From assembly GCF_000685295.1 (NCBI RefSeq), contig NZ_ARYL01000009.1, positions 1 to 64,000 of the forward strand: 64,000 nt of DNA. Reading direction: 5' to 3'. The notes beneath the pieces were generated by a model that had not been told where the DNA came from, did no database searches, and worked only from the letters and a program-made list of their open reading frames with translations. The first letter of the stretch is position 1. Every line of letters begins with the position of its first letter. Of the stretch, positions 44,195 to 52,250 are shown in pieces. Position numbers and translations under genes: made by a program. This DNA is from Hyphomonas oceanitis SCH89 (lineage in GTDB: Bacteria; Pseudomonadota; Alphaproteobacteria; Caulobacterales; Hyphomonadaceae).

Positions 44195-44764
44195 ATGAAG
44201 GATATCGCGACGCTTGCGCGCCAATTTCTGCACACAAAGCCGGAGGATCTGACCGAACGCGAGCGCCGTGTACTGGAGCGCTTTGTCGAACGGCGCCGGA
44301 TATCCCGCAATGTCAGCAAGATGCTCGATAAGGACATGTCCTTCGGCGACCGCCTTGCCGACAAGGTCGCGGCCTTCGGCGGCTCATGGACCTTCATCAT
44401 CATCTTCTTCGTGGTGCTCGTCATCTGGATCGGCGGCAACACGCTGCTGGCGGCGGGCAAGATCGGCGCAATCGATCCCTACCCCTTCATTTTCCTGAAT
44501 CTCATTCTCTCAATGGTCGCCGCCATACAGGCGCCGGTCATCATGATGTCTCAGAACCGGCAGGCCACGAAGGACCGTGCGGCGGCTGGCTATGACTATG
44601 AAGTGAACCTCAAGGCCGAGCTGGAAATCCTCCAGCTTCATGAAAAGCTCGACGAGATGCGTCAGAATCAACTGACGGCCCTCTTGGAACAACAGGCCGC
44701 GCAACTGGCGATCCTTGAAAAACTGGTACAGACGAAAACAGACGGAGCACCGGAAGTTGGCTGA
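44195..44764 (+). CDS. DUF1003 membrane protein
   Basis: A 189-residue protein with the DUF1003 core: LADKVAAFGGSWTFIIIFFVVLVIWI, then DPYPFIFLNLILSMVAAIQAPVIMMSQNR and KAELEILQLHEKLD. It has two membrane helices and a C-terminal coiled coil (about 140-180). The family has no settled function. The next gene, mprF, starts within its last codons (8-bp overlap), so the two products are probably made together. Confidence 0.85.
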   Translation: MKDIATLARQFLHTKPEDLTERERRVLERFVERRRISRNVSKMLDKDMSFGDRLADKVAAFGGSWTFIIIFFVVLVIWIGGNTLLAAGKIGAIDPYPFIFLNLILSMVAAIQAPVIMMSQNRQATKDRAAAGYDYEVNLKAELEILQLHEKLDEMRQNQLTALLEQQAAQLAILEKLVQTKTDGAPEVG

Positions 44765-47366
44765 ACAAACGAAAGCTGATTTCGAAGACGAGCCCGTCAT
44801 CGCCCTTTCGCCATGGAAACGGCGACTGGGGCTGCTTCTTGTTGCGCTCCTCTTTGTGGCGGCAATTGCCGCCGTGCATACAGAATTGCGGCACATGTCG
44901 GTCCACAAGATCTATGCCGAGCTGAGAGGCCTGACACCGGGCCAGGTCCTGCTTGCGCTCGCGGGCACCGTGATCAGCTATCTCGGCGTCTCAGGCTACG
45001 ACACGCTGGCGCTTCGCTACGCGCGCAGGCCGCTCCCCTATCAGAAGACGGCATTTGCCTCATTCACGTCCTACGCCTTGTCCAACACGCTGGGCATGCC
45101 TCTGCTGACCGGCGGCGCCGTTCGCTACCGACTCTACTCCAGCTGGGGCCTGACAGCGAAGGATGTCGGCCTGCTTGCCGTGGTTACAGGCGGGACGCTC
45201 TATGTCGGCGCGCTGGCCTTTGCAGGCCTCGGCCTGCTGGTCGAAGCAGACCGTTTCGAGTCCGTTTTCCATATCCCGGCAATCCTCGCGCACCTGGCAG
45301 GCATCGTCTTCCTCGCCCTTGTGCTGGCCTTCCTCGTCCTCTCCCGGTTCACCAACCGCACTTGGCGCATACGCTCCTACGAGATCACACCGCCCGGCCT
45401 GCCCGTGGCGACCGGCCAGCTACTGGTCAGCATGGCCGATTGGGCGGGCGCGAGCCTCGTTCTCTTCGCTGTCCTGCCGCCAGACACTGGCCTCTCCTTT
45501 CTGGCCTTCCTTCCCATATTCGTCGCCGCGACGTTCATCGGTGGCATGAGCGGATTGCCGGGCGGTGTTGGGGTGTTCGAAGCCGTCATCCTGCTGATGG
45601 TTCCGGCCGGGAGTAGCGAGGCCCTTGCCGCCAGTCTGATTGCCTATCGCGTCATCTACTACCTGATGCCGCTCGCCGTGGCGGCCATCCTGCTGGCCGT
45701 GCATCAGTACCGTCACGCCGGGGCGCAGATCAAAGGCGCCGCCGCCGCAGCGCAGGACGTGACCGAACTCTTCGCGCCAACACTGTTCTCGCTGATCGCC
45801 TTCCTTTCTGGCGCCTTCATGCTGATCTCGGCGACGACACCCACGCTGGCAGGCCCATTGGAGGCGGCCTCGCGTATCCTGCCCCTCCCGGTGATCGAGC
45901 TGTCGCACTTCCTCGCCTCCATTGTCGGCGTGCTTCTCCTCATCGTCGCGCTGGGCCTGCGCCAAAAGCTCGACCATGCCTGGACCATCGGCATGATTCT
46001 GCTGGTCCTCGGCGCGGGGCTGACCCTGCTGAAGGGCGCGCAACCGCATGAGGCCATCATTCTGCTCGCAGCGCTCGGCCTGCTCGCCACCTCACGCAAG
46101 GCCTTCTATCGCAAGACACCGCTTAGTCAGGCGCGCCTCACACTGCCCTGGATCCTCGCCATCCTTGGCGCCGTCAGCGCGGCCATCTGGCTCGGCTTCT
46201 TCTCCTATGAACATGTCGCCTATCGCGACGAACTCTGGTGGACCTTCTCCATCAAGGGCCAGACATCCCGCTTCCTGCGCGCCGCTGCCGGCATCCCCAT
46301 CGTGCTCCTGCTCGCATCGCTCTGGCGTTGGCTGCAGCCCGCCATCCGCAAGCGTGATACCGCGCTCGAATCGCCTGCGCCCGGCCGGATCGCGGAAATC
46401 CTCGCCAGCGCGGAAACAGGCTATGCGGATGGCGCGCTCGCCTTGCTCGACGACAAGCAGTTCCTGTTCAGCCCCAGCGGCGAAAGCTTCATCATGTACG
46501 GCGTGCGTGGTCGTCACTGGATCGCCATGAGCGCCCCCGTCGGCAAACAGAAAGAAATCGGCCCCCTGCTATGGCAGTTCCGCGAGCAGGCCGATCTCTA
46601 TGGCGCCGTGCCGGTCTTCTATTCAGTGCGGAAGGAATTCCTGCCCCTCGCGCTCGACCTTGGCCTCAGTGCCCAGAAGATCGGCGAGACAGCGCTCGTG
46701 CCGCTGCAGGACTTCTCCCTCGAAGGCTCGTCCCGCTCCGGCCTGCGCGCCAGCCACAAGCGCGCCCTGCGCGATGGCCTCAGTTTCGAGATCATCCCCG
46801 CCAACGCCTGCGACGATATCCTGCCAGACCTCGCAACCATTTCCGACGAATGGCTCGCCATCCATGGCGGCGCGGAGAAAAGCTTTTCCCTCGGCCGGTT
46901 CGACCGGGACTACCTGCGTAACTTTCCCATGGGCGTCGCCTGGTGTGACGGCCAGATCGTCGCCTTCGCCAACCTGATGTCCACTTCCGACGGCACGGAA
47001 ATCGCCATCGACCTGATGCGCTATGGCCATGCCGCGCCAAAGGGCGTGATGGACTTCCTGTTCATCGAACTGATGCTCTGGGGCAAGGCGCAGGGCGCCG
47101 AGACGTTCGACCTCGGCATGGCGCCGCTCTCCGGCCTCGAAGGCCACCGCCTCGCTACGCTCACGTCCAAGCTAGGTGCATTCGTCTACGAGCATGCCAA
47201 CAAGATCTACGGCTTTGAGGGCCTCAGGAACTACAAGAAGAAGTTCCTGCCCGAGTGGGAGCCGCTCTATCTCGCCGCGCCTGCCGGTCTCTCCCTGCCC
47301 ATCGCGCTTGGCGACGTCGCCATGCTCACCAGCGGCGGCCTCAAAGGCATGTTCACCAAGGGCTGA
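44757..47366 (+). CDS. mprF: MprF-type aminoacyl-phosphatidylglycerol synthase/flippase
   Basis: A protein of about 869 residues. The N-terminal half is a multi-helix flippase domain (LGVSGYDTLALRYARRPLPY, LTGGAVRYRLYSSWGLT, MSGLPGGVGVFEAV). The C-terminal DUF2156/GNAT-like half (about 560-850) has SPSGESFIMYGVRGRHWIAM, RASHKRALRDGL and FDLGMAPLSGLEGH. The enzyme attaches an amino acid from tRNA (Lys or Ala) to phosphatidylglycerol and flips it, lowering surface charge. I prefer the TTG at 44757, behind GGAG and overlapping the DUF1003 stop; a TTG at 44715 is an alternative. Amino acid not determined. Confidence 0.9.
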   Translation: MAEQTKADFEDEPVIALSPWKRRLGLLLVALLFVAAIAAVHTELRHMSVHKIYAELRGLTPGQVLLALAGTVISYLGVSGYDTLALRYARRPLPYQKTAFASFTSYALSNTLGMPLLTGGAVRYRLYSSWGLTAKDVGLLAVVTGGTLYVGALAFAGLGLLVEADRFESVFHIPAILAHLAGIVFLALVLAFLVLSRFTNRTWRIRSYEITPPGLPVATGQLLVSMADWAGASLVLFAVLPPDTGLSFLAFLPIFVAATFIGGMSGLPGGVGVFEAVILLMVPAGSSEALAASLIAYRVIYYLMPLAVAAILLAVHQYRHAGAQIKGAAAAAQDVTELFAPTLFSLIAFLSGAFMLISATTPTLAGPLEAASRILPLPVIELSHFLASIVGVLLLIVALGLRQKLDHAWTIGMILLVLGAGLTLLKGAQPHEAIILLAALGLLATSRKAFYRKTPLSQARLTLPWILAILGAVSAAIWLGFFSYEHVAYRDELWWTFSIKGQTSRFLRAAAGIPIVLLLASLWRWLQPAIRKRDTALESPAPGRIAEILASAETGYADGALALLDDKQFLFSPSGESFIMYGVRGRHWIAMSAPVGKQKEIGPLLWQFREQADLYGAVPVFYSVRKEFLPLALDLGLSAQKIGETALVPLQDFSLEGSSRSGLRASHKRALRDGLSFEIIPANACDDILPDLATISDEWLAIHGGAEKSFSLGRFDRDYLRNFPMGVAWCDGQIVAFANLMSTSDGTEIAIDLMRYGHAAPKGVMDFLFIELMLWGKAQGAETFDLGMAPLSGLEGHRLATLTSKLGAFVYEHANKIYGFEGLRNYKKKFLPEWEPLYLAAPAGLSLPIALGDVAMLTSGGLKGMFTKG

Positions 47367-47369
47367 GCC

Positions 47370-48746
47370 TCAGCACTCGATGACGTTCACGGCCAGCCCG
47401 CCCTGGCTGGTCTCCTTGTACTTCGACGACATGTCGATGCCCGTCTGACGCATCGTTTCGATCACCTGGTCGAGCGACACCTTGGTCTGCTCCAGCGAGT
47501 GCAGCGCAAGGCGCGCGGCATTCACCGCCTTCACCGCACCAATCGCATTGCGCTCGATGCACGGGATCTGCACGAGGCCACCAACGGGGTCACACGTCAG
47601 CCCCAGATTATGCTCCATGCCGATCTCGGCCGCATTGGCGCACTGCTGCGGCGTGCCGCCCCACACAGATGCCAACCCGGCAGCCGCCATCGAACAGGCC
47701 ACGCCCACTTCACCCTGGCAGCCCATCTCGGCGCCCGAGATCGACGCGCGCTGCTTGTAGAGGAGGCCCACGCCGCCCGCCGTCAGCAGGAACTTGCGCA
47801 GCCGCACCGTGCGGTCTTCCGCATCGGCGCAATAATGCCTGATCACGGACGGAATAATCCCCGCCGCGCCATTGGTCGGCGCCGTCACCACTTGCCCGCC
47901 GCCGGCATTCTCTTCATTCACCGCCATTGCATAGGCGTTTAGCCAGTCGAATATCTGCTCGCGCTCATTCGATTGCGGTGAGGCCTGCAGCTTCGCCCAT
48001 ATCTCCGGTGCCCGGCGGCGCACCTTCAAGCCGCCCGGCAGGATGCCCTCATGCACAAGCCCCCGGTCGATACAGGCCAGCATCACATCCGCAATCCGGT
48101 CCAGCGCCGCTTCCGTCTCCGCGCGCGGCCGCATCGCGTCTTCATTCGTCAGGATCACTTCATGGATCGCCATGCCCTTGTCGGCGCATATCCCCAGCAG
48201 CTCTGCCGCCGATCCGAAAGGATAGGGCACATCACTGCCGGTCTTTACAATGTCGTCTTCCGGCGGCGTGCTCAGCTGCTTGGCTGTCGCAATGAATCCG
48301 CCGCCAACGGAGTAATACGTCTCCTCCACCAGCACATCGCCATTGGCTGCAAAGGCGCTCAGCTTCATCCCGTTCGGGTGCAGGTCCGGCAGCACATGAT
48401 AGGCGAAAACAATATCCGTCTCCGGATCGAACGGAATCACCCGCCCGTCAGCCAGCCTGAGGTCCTTGGCCGTATAGACGTCGGCCACCATCGCATCGGC
48501 CTTGTTCGGGTCCAGCGTCTCCGGCTCCATCCGCAACAGGCCCAGCACCACGGCCTTCGGCGTCGCGTGCCCCGCGCCGGTCAGCGCCAGCGATCCCTGC
48601 AACTCCACCTCGATCCGCTCCACACTGCCCAGAACATCCCCATCCGCCAGCGAGGCGGCAAACCGGTTCGCAATCCGGATCGGCCCCACAGTGTGGGAGC
48701 TGGACGGGCCGATACCGACGCGAAAGAGATCAAGAACTGAAAGCAT
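47370..48746 (-). CDS. sdaA: L-serine ammonia-lyase, single-chain iron-sulfur type
   Basis: A 458-residue protein opening [20 protein letters not shown], the conserved start of bacterial L-serine dehydratase. The C-terminal alpha domain carries the cysteines of the [4Fe-4S] cluster: [18 protein letters not shown] and [14 protein letters not shown]. It deaminates serine to pyruvate and ammonia. It is monocistronic, tail-to-tail with mprF (3-bp gap). Confidence 0.95.
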   Translation of the reverse strand: MLSVLDLFRVGIGPSSSHTVGPIRIANRFAASLADGDVLGSVERIEVELQGSLALTGAGHATPKAVVLGLLRMEPETLDPNKADAMVADVYTAKDLRLADGRVIPFDPETDIVFAYHVLPDLHPNGMKLSAFAANGDVLVEETYYSVGGGFIATAKQLSTPPEDDIVKTGSDVPYPFGSAAELLGICADKGMAIHEVILTNEDAMRPRAETEAALDRIADVMLACIDRGLVHEGILPGGLKVRRRAPEIWAKLQASPQSNEREQIFDWLNAYAMAVNEENAGGGQVVTAPTNGAAGIIPSVIRHYCADAEDRTVRLRKFLLTAGGVGLLYKQRASISGAEMGCQGEVGVACSMAAAGLASVWGGTPQQCANAAEIGMEHNLGLTCDPVGGLVQIPCIERNAIGAVKAVNAARLALHSLEQTKVSLDQVIETMRQTGIDMSSKYKETSQGGLAVNVIEC

Positions 48747-48800
48747 GGCTGTGTCCGCTCATGATGCCACTGGGCCGCCATGCCTGCCCGCCCCTGCGTC

Positions 48801-50006
48801 TCAAGGCAAGGGCTTGTTCTGCAATCCGGCGGTCACATCATGTCCATAGATCCAGTCATTGCGCGCGTGCACAAATTTTGGTGCCGCACGGCCCGCCAGC
48901 CACATCGGTCCATAGGTCGCCAGCTGCGTGACGGGGTTGTGCCGGTGGAACAGTTTCGCGTTGTTGCGCGCTCCGGCTTGCACGGCGGATGTCCGCCCCC
49001 GCCGGTCGCGCTCATAGGCCGCCAGCGCATGGGTCACGTCGCCGCCTTCCGAAAGGCGCGCCGCCAGCACCCATGCGTCCTCAATCGCCATCACAGCCCC
49101 CTGCGCCAGGAAAGGCAGCATCGGGTGGCAGGCATCGCCCAACAGCACGACGCGGCCATCATGCCAGCGCGGCAGGGCCGGGCGATCAAACAGTGCCCAG
49201 CGGTTCAGCACGTCCGCCTGCCGGATCATATTGGAGATGACAGGATGCCAGCCGGCAAAATCCGCCGACGCATCCTCGCGTTGCCCTTCGCCCGACCATG
49301 ATTCCACCTGCCAGCCATCATGCTCCACAACGCCGACAAAGTTCGCCAGCGCCCCGCCGCGCAGCCGATAGGTCACGGCGTGACGCCCCTTGCCGACCCA
49401 GGCGCAGGCCGTCGGCGGCGGCAGGTCATCGCCCAGCCGCTCAATCGGCACCACCGCACGCCAGGCGACATTGCCGGTAAAGCGCGGCTTGTCCGGCCCC
49501 AGCATTGTCCCGCGTACAACCGAATGGATGCCATCGGCGCCCACCAGCACGCTGCCATCGACATGGGTGCCGTCCTCAAGCGTGACGGTCACGCTTTGGC
49601 CATCCTGCGTGTAGGACGCGATCTTCGCGTTAAACCGCACGGCCCCCGGCGCGCGCTCCGCCAGCTCAGCCGCCAGCGCATCAACCAGATCGGCCCGATG
49701 CAGGTGGAGGTATGGCGCGCCCCAGCGGTCAGCCGCGCTCAGGCCCAACGGAATATCAAACACGACACGTCCGCTTCGCCCCATGCGCAACTCGATGCCC
49801 TCTGGCTGGAAGGCGTTGGCCGCAATCCGGTCGGACATGCCGAGCGCTTCGAACACTTTCATGCCATTGGGGCTGATCTGCAGGCCCGCGCCGACTTCGC
49901 CAAGCGCCTCGGCCTGCTCCAGCACGACCACGTCATGCCCGAATTGCGTCAAGGCCAGCGCAGCTGTCAGCCCGCCGATACCGCCCCCTGCAATCAGGAT
50001 TTTCAT
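48801..50006 (-). CDS. FAD-dependent aromatic monooxygenase-like protein
   Basis: A 401-residue class A flavoprotein hydroxylase: dinucleotide fold MKILIAGGGIGGLTAALAL, VLVGADGIHS (DG motif) and VVLLGDACHPMLPFLAQGA (GD motif). The closest known enzymes are salicylate- and 3-hydroxybenzoate-hydroxylases, but aromatic-ring genes are absent here, so the substrate is open. It follows the zinc-finger gene by 12 bp. Confidence 0.85.
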   Translation of the reverse strand: MKILIAGGGIGGLTAALALTQFGHDVVVLEQAEALGEVGAGLQISPNGMKVFEALGMSDRIAANAFQPEGIELRMGRSGRVVFDIPLGLSAADRWGAPYLHLHRADLVDALAAELAERAPGAVRFNAKIASYTQDGQSVTVTLEDGTHVDGSVLVGADGIHSVVRGTMLGPDKPRFTGNVAWRAVVPIERLGDDLPPPTACAWVGKGRHAVTYRLRGGALANFVGVVEHDGWQVESWSGEGQREDASADFAGWHPVISNMIRQADVLNRWALFDRPALPRWHDGRVVLLGDACHPMLPFLAQGAVMAIEDAWVLAARLSEGGDVTHALAAYERDRRGRTSAVQAGARNNAKLFHRHNPVTQLATYGPMWLAGRAAPKFVHARNDWIYGHDVTAGLQNKPLP

Positions 50007-50018
50007 GGCTTTCGCCGC

Positions 50019-50222
50019 CTATCGGTTTTGCGAACGGTCTTCCTTGCCGCCAATCAGAACGAATCGCCGGTCGCAGTATTTGCACTCGACATAGTCTTCG
50101 TCGCCCATCTCGTACCACACCTTGGGGTGGCCGAGCGCGCCGCCAGCGCCATTGCAGGATACCTTGTGGCTGTTGGACAGCACGATTTCAGGCGGGCTGA
50201 AGACATCACGGGGTTTGCTCAT
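50019..50222 (-). CDS. zinc-finger CHCC protein, NDUFS6-like
   Basis: A 67-residue protein with a C-x8-H-x14-C-x2-C pattern (C23, H32, C47, C50), the zf-CHCC type. The fold is shared with the NDUFS6 accessory subunit of complex I. Zinc binding is likely; attachment to complex I is inference. It lies upstream of the flavoprotein gene on the same strand. Confidence 0.85.
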   Translation of the reverse strand: MSKPRDVFSPPEIVLSNSHKVSCNGAGGALGHPKVWYEMGDEDYVECKYCDRRFVLIGGKEDRSQNR

Positions 50223-50258
50223 AATGGGCGGCTTTCCATGGAGTTTCCGGCGCAGTCC

Positions 50259-50287
50259 TTGTTCGCGCCGCTACACGGACCTAACTA
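50259..50287 (+). promoter_or_regulatory. candidate promoter of the ABC ATPase gene
   Basis: TTGTTC (50259-50264) and TAACTA (50282-50287) are 17 bp apart, 53 bp before the ATG at 50341. An inverted repeat CGGAC-CTAACTA-GTCCG overlaps the -10. Hexamer matches are modest. Confidence 0.3.
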
Positions 50288-50340
50288 GTCCGCAGGGCCG
50301 CGCTGCGCAAGATCGCCCTGTGAAGAGCATTGAGGCCCGT

Positions 50341-51300
50341 ATGACCGACGCAAAGACCGCCCCCGACTACGCCATCGAGATCGAGCACCTCCAGAAAATC
50401 TATCGCGCCTCCGGCAAGATGCCCGAAAAGCACGCCCTGAAGGACATCAGCCTGCAAATTCCGCGCGGCTCGGTCTTCGGCCTGCTCGGCCCGAATGGCG
50501 CGGGAAAGTCCACATTCATCAACATTCTCGCCGGTCTCGTGAACAAGACGTCCGGTACGGCCCGCATCTGGGGCCTCGATATCGACCAGCATCCGCGCCA
50601 GAGCCGCGCAGCGATCGGCGTCGTCAATCAGGAGATCGTGGCCGACCCCTTCTTCACGCCCATGGAGATGCTGGAACTCATGGCCGGTTTCTACGGCGTG
50701 CCAAAAAACGAGCGCCGCAGCCTCGAAATTCTCACCGCGCTCGGCCTTGATGACAAGAAAGATGCCTATGTGCGCCAGCTGTCAGGCGGCATGAAGCGCC
50801 GACTCATGGTCGCCAAGGCGCTCGTCCACAATCCGCCCGTCCTGATTCTCGATGAGCCCACCGCTGGGGTTGACGTGGAACTGCGCCGGTCCCTCTGGAC
50901 CTATGTGCGCGAACTGCACGACCGCGGCACGACCATCATCCTCACCACACACTATCTGGAAGAGGCCGAGGAGCTTTGTGATACGATCGCCATCGTGAAC
51001 CATGGCGAGATCGTCGCCAGCGAGCCCACCCCGAAACTGCTCGCACGCCTCGACTACAAGACACTCGTCATCACACCGCGCGAACCGCTGACCATTGTTC
51101 CCGCAGGCCTCGCGGCCTTCGATGCCAGGATTCGTGATACCGGCACCCTCGCCATCACGTTCCGCACCAGTGAGACAGGCATCGGCCGCATCCTGGAGCA
51201 GGTACGCACCTCTGGAATCAGTATCGGGGACCTCGTTACCGAAGCCCCCGATCTGGAAGACGTATTCCTGTCACTGACCAGCGAGCCTGAAGCCGCCTAG
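50341..51300 (+). CDS. ABC-2-type transporter ATP-binding protein, orphan
   Basis: A 319-residue ATPase: GLLGPNGAGKSTFI (Walker A), VRQLSGGMKRRL (signature), VLILDEPTAGVDVELRR (Walker B) and LTTHYLEEAEEL. It is most like the YadG/CcmA group that drives ABC-2 exporters of lipids, polysaccharides or drugs. The expected permease gene does not follow; a DUF305 gene does. The ATG at 50341 is preferred, since the open frame upstream overlaps the divergent zinc-finger gene. Confidence 0.9.
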   Translation: MTDAKTAPDYAIEIEHLQKIYRASGKMPEKHALKDISLQIPRGSVFGLLGPNGAGKSTFINILAGLVNKTSGTARIWGLDIDQHPRQSRAAIGVVNQEIVADPFFTPMEMLELMAGFYGVPKNERRSLEILTALGLDDKKDAYVRQLSGGMKRRLMVAKALVHNPPVLILDEPTAGVDVELRRSLWTYVRELHDRGTTIILTTHYLEEAEELCDTIAIVNHGEIVASEPTPKLLARLDYKTLVITPREPLTIVPAGLAAFDARIRDTGTLAITFRTSETGIGRILEQVRTSGISIGDLVTEAPDLEDVFLSLTSEPEAA

Positions 51301-51362
51301 GCAGGTTACGGAACTGTCACCCCCTTCTTCCGTTGCCTCAATAGCAACCCAAGGAGGAGAGG

Positions 51363-51851
51363 ATGGAAAGCCAAGGCTCACATTACTGGAAATTCGCGGC
51401 CATGATCGCGACCTCGACGGTCGTCATGTTCGGGCTCATGTACCTCAATACTTATGCTCTGGATCATGTCTGGTTCAGCGAAACCCGGCTCTACATGGCC
51501 TTTGTCATGGGCGCATCAATGGCAGTGGTCATGCTCGGCTTCATGCTGAACATGTACAAGAACACCAAGGTCAACATCGCCATTTTCGCCGGCAGTGTGG
51601 CGGTCTTTGCGCTGTCGCTGTGGCTCGTGCGCAGTCAGGAAACCGTGGATGACGTCGCCTGGATGAAGGCCATGATCCCGCACCACTCCATCGCAATCCT
51701 GACCAGCGAGCGCGCTCACATACGTGATCCCCGCGTTCGGGAACTCGCGGACGGCATCATCGAGACACAACGGAAAGAGATTGGGGAAATGGAAGCCCTG
51801 ATCGCCGATATCGACAAGAATGGCGTTCAGGCACAGGGCAGCCCGGACTGA
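51363..51851 (+). CDS. DUF305 membrane protein
   Basis: A 162-residue protein with three hydrophobic helices (FAAMIATSTVVMFGLMY, MGASMAVVMLGFMLNM and VAVFALSLWLV) and a C-terminal four-helix DUF305 domain marked by DDVAWMKAMIPHHSIAILTSERA and the His/Glu pattern of the ferritin-like fold. DUF305 is often found with copper-handling genes, though none is here. AAGGAGG precedes the ATG. Confidence 0.85.
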   Translation: MESQGSHYWKFAAMIATSTVVMFGLMYLNTYALDHVWFSETRLYMAFVMGASMAVVMLGFMLNMYKNTKVNIAIFAGSVAVFALSLWLVRSQETVDDVAWMKAMIPHHSIAILTSERAHIRDPRVRELADGIIETQRKEIGEMEALIADIDKNGVQAQGSPD

Positions 51852-51874
51852 AAGCCCGGGCGCGCCAGCGTCAA

Positions 51875-52195
51875 CTAGACGCTCTGCTTGATCCAGTCAG
51901 CGATGGCTTGCTTGCTCATCGCGCCAAGATGGGTTGCAGCAACCTTGCCATCCTTGAACACCATCAGGGTCGGCATGCCGCGCACGCCATATTTCGACGC
52001 GACCATCGGGTTTTCGTCGACATTGATCTTGGCGACTTTCACCTTGTCAGCCATCTCTTCCGAGACAGCCTCGAGATGAGGTGACATCTGCTTACAAGGG
52101 CCACACCATTCAGCCCAGAAGTCGACAACGACCGGAAGCTCGGAATTGGCGATCACGGAGTCGAATTCGTCGTCCGTTACATTCACTGCAGCCAT
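51875..52195 (-). CDS. trxA: thioredoxin 1
   Basis: A 106-residue thioredoxin from ATG 52195, with AAAGGAG upstream. The active site WCGPC has redox cysteines C31 and C34, followed by MSPHLEAVSEE, KINVDENPMVASKYGVRGMPTLMVFKDG with the cis-Pro. It reduces disulfides in the cytoplasm. It lies after addA; a candidate promoter (TTGACT at 52249-52254, weak -10 TGTATC 17 bp downstream) overlaps the addA stop. Confidence 0.96.
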   Translation of the reverse strand: MAAVNVTDDEFDSVIANSELPVVVDFWAEWCGPCKQMSPHLEAVSEEMADKVKVAKINVDENPMVASKYGVRGMPTLMVFKDGKVAATHLGAMSKQAIADWIKQSV

Positions 52196-52250
52196 GATTG
52201 GCTCCTTTATGCTTGTTTCTTGCTTGATACATAGGGACTCATCAGCGAAG

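Noticed and set aside
48801-50006. FAD monooxygenase as a ubiquinone hydroxylase (UbiH/UbiF).
   Set aside because: The sequence pattern is nearer to salicylate/3-hydroxybenzoate hydroxylases and there are no ubiquinone genes around it; substrate left open.
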